Assembly: GCA_043800545.1 (NCBI GenBank)
Contig: JAZDMW010000028.1
Coordinates: forward strand, 1 to 8,833
Source of the DNA: 1-14-0-20-39-34 sp043800545
GTDB taxonomy: Bacteria; Patescibacteriota; Patescibacteriia; Magasanikbacterales; UBA922
Length of the DNA: 8,833 bases
Direction: 5' to 3'
Below the pieces are notes generated by a model, which was not told the DNA's origin, did no database searches, and saw only the letters and a list, made by a program, of their open reading frames with translations. Every line of letters starts with the position of its first letter. Position 1 is the stretch's first letter. A program made the position numbers and the translations under genes. Shown here in pieces: positions 6,240 to 8,833 of this stretch.

Positions 6240-6272
6240 ACTCAACGTCAAGGTAGGAATATGACGTTGAGT
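6240..6272. repeat. Perfect 11-bp inverted repeat at the 3' edge of the GC-rich gene
   Basis: ACTCAACGTCA (6240-6250) and TGACGTTGAGT (6262-6272) are exact reverse complements around an 11-base loop. It lies 18 bases past the TGA stop of the GC-rich gene and just before the A+T-rich terminator. It has no U-tract of its own. It may be an RNA-stabilising 3' hairpin or a remnant of the element that delivered the gene. G+C rises sharply from this point. Confidence 0.7.
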
Positions 6273-6290
6273 GAGTCGAGGAGAGACCCC

Positions 6291-6974
6291 TCAGCCCCCG
6301 CAGTTTGCAGGAGCATCAGGGTCTTCCTCATGGTAGGGAGGCGGATCATGTCCGAAGAGCATGACCTCGCCTGGAAGGCGGAGGTCGTCGGGGTCGGAGA
6401 TGTATCCCGCATCAGTGAAGTCACACCTCCACCGATAGCGGAAGAGAATCTCAGACTCCCATTCACCGATGACGAAGGAACCGTACGAATAGAGGACCGG
6501 GCGGTCCTCGTCATCGCGGGTGGTCCGGTAGGAAGACCAGATCACCTGGCCGGCGTTGTTCTCGACCTGCACGTTGAACGTGCAGAGGTCGGGGATCTGC
6601 CTGGGCAGGTTGATCCGGAGGGGTGTTGAGGCCTCGTCCCACGAGTGGCCGAGGAAGTACCGACCGGACAGCCCCCGAACTTCGGGGAAACACTGGATGG
6701 AAAGCCAGTATTCTCCAAATTCGGGCGGGTGACTGACGCGGTTCCAGGGCACAGGCTCGCAGAGCATGTGCTCATCCGGCCCACCCGCCACGTAGTCCTT
6801 GACACAGCGGAGTTCCTCCGCCGTATCCCAGACCACGGTGGTTCGCACCACCGGAATTGGGAAAAGACGCTTGGCGACGCTGTTCTTCGCGAACGGGAGG
6901 TTGAACTCCCGCGCGCTCACGGTGTTGGTGACGAGAACAAGAATGGACAGGACCAGAAACATGAACGTACGCAT
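6291..6974 (-). CDS. Exported protein of unknown function on a GC-rich insert
   Basis: I do not recognise the family. The 227-residue product begins with a clear signal peptide: MRTF, a hydrophobic core FLVLSILVLVT, and a VSA cleavage site after residue 21. The mature part is acidic and rich in aromatics, with six cysteines (57, 72, 95, 131, 184, 225), an even number that allows disulfides outside the cell. The C-terminal tail (about 209-222) is Pro/Asp/Glu-rich. There are no further membrane segments and no LPXTG-like anchor. Base composition is the striking feature: three hand-counted 60-base stretches give 60-65% G+C, against about 35% in neighbours. It also uses TGA rather than TAA and has a strong SD, GGGAGGAGG, 5 bases before the ATG. 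This frame is preferred over long opposite-strand frames because of the signal peptide, the SD and the matching promoter and terminator. Recent lateral acquisition is inferred. Confidence 0.75.
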   Translation of the reverse strand: MRTFMFLVLSILVLVTNTVSAREFNLPFAKNSVAKRLFPIPVVRTTVVWDTAEELRCVKDYVAGGPDEHMLCEPVPWNRVSHPPEFGEYWLSIQCFPEVRGLSGRYFLGHSWDEASTPLRINLPRQIPDLCTFNVQVENNAGQVIWSSYRTTRDDEDRPVLYSYGSFVIGEWESEILFRYRWRCDFTDAGYISDPDDLRLPGEVMLFGHDPPPYHEEDPDAPANCGG

Positions 6975-6988
6975 GGGAACCTCCTCCC
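6975..6988 (-). promoter_or_regulatory. Strong SD of the GC-rich gene, presented in a hairpin loop
   Basis: The minus strand reads GGGAGGAGGTTCCC directly before the ATG. GGGAGGAGG is a near-ideal SD 5 bases from the start. GGGA and TCCC can pair, leaving GGAGGT as a 6-base loop. The preceding CACAACACAACG is unstructured. No other gene in the window has an SD of this strength. Confidence 0.75.
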
Positions 6989-7004
6989 GTTGTGTTGTGT
7001 TTTA

Positions 7005-7045
7005 AATGACCAAAAGAAAAAACTGTATTTTCTCTTTTCGTCATT
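7005..7045. repeat. Imperfect 18-bp inverted repeat in the leader of the GC-rich gene
   Basis: Bases 7005-7022 and 7028-7045 pair at 16 of 18 positions around loop CTGTA; mismatches are at 7011/7039 and 7018/7032. It marks the switch from GC-rich to AT-rich sequence and lies in the predicted mRNA leader. A start codon with a purine-rich run upstream (ATG at 7044-7042, GAGGAAAGGG before it) sits on its outer arm and could begin a short leader peptide. Confidence 0.55.
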
Positions 7046-7066
7046 CAATTCCCTTTCCTCATATCT

Positions 7067-7118
7067 AGTATACCGAGGTTGGATATATTAGTAAACCATA
7101 TTTTTACAAATTTGTCAA
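7067..7118 (-). promoter_or_regulatory. Tandem promoters of the GC-rich gene
   Basis: The minus strand carries TTGACA (7118-7113), 17 bases, TTTACT (7095-7090, preceded by TGG as an extended -10), another 17 bases, then TATACT (7072-7067). TTTACT can serve as the -10 of the first promoter or the -35 of a second. Starts would fall near 7083 or 7060, leaving a leader of about 85-110 bases before the ATG at 6974. Confidence 0.6.
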
Positions 7119-7145
7119 GTGTTGATTGTGTAAATGAGAATGTGT

Positions 7146-7176
7146 AAAAAAAGAGTGTCACTTTTCGGTGACACTC
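7146..7176 (-). terminator. Terminator of ychF
   Basis: GAGTGTCAC (7153-7161) and GTGACACTC (7168-7176) form a perfect 9-bp stem with a 6-base loop. On the minus strand the stem is followed by seven T (7152-7146). It begins 7 bases after the ychF stop codon. Confidence 0.94.
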
Positions 7177-7183
7177 AATTTAT

Positions 7184-8266
7184 TTATGTATTTACATGGA
7201 AATAACAAACATCTCCATCTTGTACTTCATAATCCTTCCCTACCAAATGAAGTTTTCCTGTTTCTTTTATCTTACTCCAACCCCCTGCTTCTACAAAATC
7301 TTTCCAATTTACTACATCTGCTTTTATAAACCCTTTTATAAAATCCGTGTGAATTACCCCAGCTGCGTCAGGTGCAAGTGAATGTCTTTTTACGGTCCAC
7401 GCACGTGTCTCTGGTTCACCAGAAGTTAAATATGTGATATAATCCAGAAGCTCATATCCTGCAACAATAATTTTATCTAAGCCTGTTTCTTCTATTCCAA
7501 CATCTTTCATATATGCTCGAGCTTCATCTTCTGGAAGCTCAGCAAGTTCTGCCTCAAGTCTTGCACTAATATATACATGTTTTACTCCTTGTTCAACAAT
7601 TATTTCTTTCTGATTTTGTATTTTTCCAGAATCATCATCCATATTTACAATATACATCATTGGTTTCATTGTGAGAAGACAAAGCTGTTTTACAATTGGA
7701 ATTTCTTCGCCAGTATATTCTAATTGTCGTGCTGGTTTTCCAGATTCAAGATGTTTATACAAACGTTCAAGTAAAGCAATCTCAAGAACAAAATCTTTTG
7801 CTACAGCACCTTTAGCTTTTTTTTGTACGTTCTCTAATCTTTTGCTCACTGTTTGACAATCTGCTAATACGAGTTCAAGATTAATAATATCTGCATCATC
7901 TTTTGGATCTATTTTATTATATACATGTACAATATTATTATCCTCAAAAGCACGTACAACCTGTGCAATAGCATCAACCTCACGAATATGTGATAGAAAT
8001 TTATTCCCCAATCCCTCACCTTCTGAAGCTCCTTTTACAAGACCTGCAATATCTACAAATTGAATTGCAGCAGGAATTATTTTTTTTGAGTTTTCTATCT
8101 TTGCTAGAGCAGAGAGGCGTTCATCTGGTACTTCAACAATACCAATATTTGGTTCAATGGTACAAAAAGGATAATTCTGTGCTTCTGCTTGTTTACTCTT
8201 TGTAAGAGCATTAAACAGAGTTGACTTTCCGACATTTGGAAGCCCTACAATTCCTACTGATAGCAT
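7184..8266 (-). CDS. ychF: Redox-regulated ATPase/GTPase YchF (OLA1 family)
   Basis: YchF is a conserved P-loop NTPase of the Obg family that binds ribosomes and is linked to stress and redox responses; studied members hydrolyse ATP in preference to GTP. The 360 residues cover the full family length. G1 is GLPNVGKST at 8-16. NYPFCTIEPN (31-40) is the switch I region. G3 is DIAGLVKGASEGEGLGNKFL at 72-91. His114 in NIVHV corresponds to the catalytic histidine of E. coli YchF. A helical insertion follows, and the C-terminal TGS domain (about 278-358) includes TRAWTV, AAGVIHTDF and EVQDGDV. The specificity motif, NxxE in E. coli and human OLA1, reads NMDD at 208-211. The gene has its own promoter and terminator. 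The ATG at 8266 directly precedes the P-loop strand; only a weak purine run (AAGAAAAAAAG) precedes it. Confidence 0.97.
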   Translation of the reverse strand: MLSVGIVGLPNVGKSTLFNALTKSKQAEAQNYPFCTIEPNIGIVEVPDERLSALAKIENSKKIIPAAIQFVDIAGLVKGASEGEGLGNKFLSHIREVDAIAQVVRAFEDNNIVHVYNKIDPKDDADIINLELVLADCQTVSKRLENVQKKAKGAVAKDFVLEIALLERLYKHLESGKPARQLEYTGEEIPIVKQLCLLTMKPMMYIVNMDDDSGKIQNQKEIIVEQGVKHVYISARLEAELAELPEDEARAYMKDVGIEETGLDKIIVAGYELLDYITYLTSGEPETRAWTVKRHSLAPDAAGVIHTDFIKGFIKADVVNWKDFVEAGGWSKIKETGKLHLVGKDYEVQDGDVCYFHVNT

Positions 8267-8324
8267 ACTTTTTTTCTTGAATATTATTTGTGTACTCCAA
8301 GGTATATTTACAAGTTCACAGGCA

Positions 8325-8353
8325 ATTATACCAAATTCCGCTAAAAATGCAAA
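8325..8353 (-). promoter_or_regulatory. Extended -10 promoter of ychF
   Basis: On the minus strand TGGTATAAT (8333-8325) is an extended -10 with a perfect TATAAT. TTTGCA (8353-8348), 17 bases upstream, is a fair -35. Transcription from about 8318 gives a leader of roughly 50 bases. Confidence 0.7.
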
Positions 8354-8379
8354 TAAAAAACAGAGTCTGGCCCTGTTTT
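8353..8379 (-). terminator. Terminator after the surface-protein gene
   Basis: The minus strand reads AAAACAGGG (8379-8371), a 5-base loop, CTCTGTTTT (8365-8357) with one G-U pair, then more T. It starts 4 bases after the TAA at 8385-8383, so this gene and ychF are separate transcripts. The ychF -35 box overlaps the end of this T-tract. Confidence 0.85.
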
Positions 8380-8382
8380 ATA

Positions 8383-8833
8383 TTATTCAATTGGTGTTGG
8401 TTCAGCAGGAGGAGATTCCACAGATGGTGACTCTGGTACCGATTCAACAGGAGCTTCCACAATAACTTCTGGTTCAGGAGCTGGTTCCTCTGGAGGAACT
8501 TCTTCTACAACTTCAGGCACAGTTTCTTCAACAAGTGGTTCAATTACTTCTTCTGTTGGATTTTCATTTGTTACTTCCGGTTCTGGGATATCTTCTGTTT
8601 CGGAAGGAGGTATATTTTCCTCTACAGGAGCAGGATCTCCTGTGGGAATTTCTTCTGTTGGGGTTATTACAGATTCATCCACAACTTCAGATACATTTCC
8701 TTCCATTTTTCTTGTTGCTATTACCATCCAATCAAAGGTTGCGTTACTTGTTCCATTTTGGAGTTCGCGGACTGTGAATCCGGTGTTGTCTTTTTGTGAG
8801 ACATATATTCCGTTTGCTTCTGAGGTGAGGGTA
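8383..8833 (-). CDS. C-terminal part of a probable surface protein with Pro/Glu/Val-rich tail
   Basis: The reading frame is open from the right edge to the TAA at 8385-8383, giving about 149 residues. An internal ATG at 8727 exists, but in-frame codons continue upstream without a stop and belong to a conserved-looking segment, so the true start lies outside the window. The first part (about 45 residues) includes GIYVSQKDNTGFTVRELQNG followed by TSNATFDWMVIATRK. It resembles a short C-terminal module (YV-x-T-x-F-x-V-REL-x-x-G-TSN-x-x-FDW-x-VIA-x-R) that I associate with large secreted or tail-fibre-like bacterial proteins. I could not check this by search. The last 100 or so residues are low-complexity, mostly P, E, V, T and S with no K or R, probably disordered. 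No sorting signal or membrane anchor follows. An extracellular location is inferred; the function is unknown. Confidence 0.7.
   Translation of the reverse strand, partial: TLTSEANGIYVSQKDNTGFTVRELQNGTSNATFDWMVIATRKMEGNVSEVVDESVITPTEEIPTGDPAPVEENIPPSETEDIPEPEVTNENPTEEVIEPLVEETVPEVVEEVPPEEPAPEPEVIVEAPVESVPESPSVESPPAEPTPIE

Noticed and set aside
6772..7044. A 90-residue minus-strand frame starting at 7044 behind a purine-rich run
   Set aside because: The first 20 or so codons could be a leader peptide, but the rest overlaps the exported-protein gene out of frame and has a His/Gly/Arg-rich composition typical of a shadow frame.
6266..7084. A complete integron cassette between GTTGAGT (6266-6272) and GTTGGAT (7078-7084)
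   Set aside because: Both fit GTTRRRY, but such a match is expected about every kilobase. Neither site has the length or inner boxes of a known attC, and no integrase is present.
6261..7091. Long open frames on the plus strand across the GC-rich region (6261-6629 and 6645-7091) and other minus frames there
   Set aside because: GC-rich DNA leaves long spurious frames because stops are AT-rich. Only the 6291-6974 minus frame has a signal peptide, a strong SD at the right distance, and a matching promoter and terminator.
7126..7148. Short direct repeat TGTGTAAA near the cassette promoter
   Set aside because: Only two 8-base AT-rich copies 14 bases apart; not enough to call an operator or target-site duplication.
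8383..8727. A complete 114-residue protein starting at the ATG at 8727
   Set aside because: The frame continues without a stop to the window edge, through a conserved-looking segment that includes the residues around this ATG, so it is internal.

Overview
The window is AT-rich (about 35% G+C in a hand-counted 60-base stretch of a typical gene). It carries compact bacterial housekeeping and transport genes on both strands. Seven complete genes have weak or no Shine-Dalgarno (SD) sequences, and all eight visible AT-rich stop codons are TAA. No internal TGA interrupts any recognisable protein, so the standard code fits. The three tRNA genes lack an encoded CCA end. Together with a surface-protein tail of a type I associate with Candidate Phyla Radiation (Patescibacteria) genomes, this suggests a CPR bacterium. 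That placement is inference; no rRNA or ribosomal protein is present to confirm it.

Layout. Positions 1-1356 (minus): epmA followed by efp, which runs off the left edge. This is the enzyme that puts (R)-beta-lysine on elongation factor P next to its own substrate. Positions 1357-1453: a divergent promoter region with a perfect consensus sigma70-type promoter (TTGACA, 17 bases, TATAAT). It reads into tRNA-Gly(UCC), initiator tRNA-fMet with an unusual C33, and tRNA-Gly(GCC), ending at a terminator at 1761-1791. Positions 1867-4267 (plus): a probable three-gene operon of a YrbG-like CaCA cation antiporter, an AlkD-type DNA glycosylase and an RluB/RluF-type pseudouridine synthase, closed by a terminator. 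Positions 4329-5396 (plus): an AI-2E/PerM family membrane protein. It converges on a VIT/CCC1-type metal transporter (5450-6163, minus), with a shared bidirectional terminator between them.

Positions 6235-7050 hold the odd element. It is a single exported-protein gene (6291-6974, minus) of about 60-65% G+C set in 35% G+C surroundings. Unlike its neighbours it has a very strong SD, sitting in the loop of a small hairpin, and a TGA stop. It is flanked by two inverted repeats and has its own tandem promoters and terminator. It looks like a laterally acquired one-gene cassette of unknown function.

Positions 7184-8266 (minus): the translation-associated ATPase/GTPase YchF, with an unusual NxxD nucleotide-specificity motif. 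Positions 8383-8833 (minus): the C-terminal part of a probable surface protein ending in a Pro/Glu/Val-rich tail.

Functionally, epmA/efp, the initiator tRNA, ychF and the pseudouridine synthase all serve translation; the antiporter, AI-2E protein and VIT protein are membrane proteins, two of them ion transporters. A recurring arrangement is a terminator whose U-tract runs directly into the extended -10 box (TGATATACT) of the next gene.
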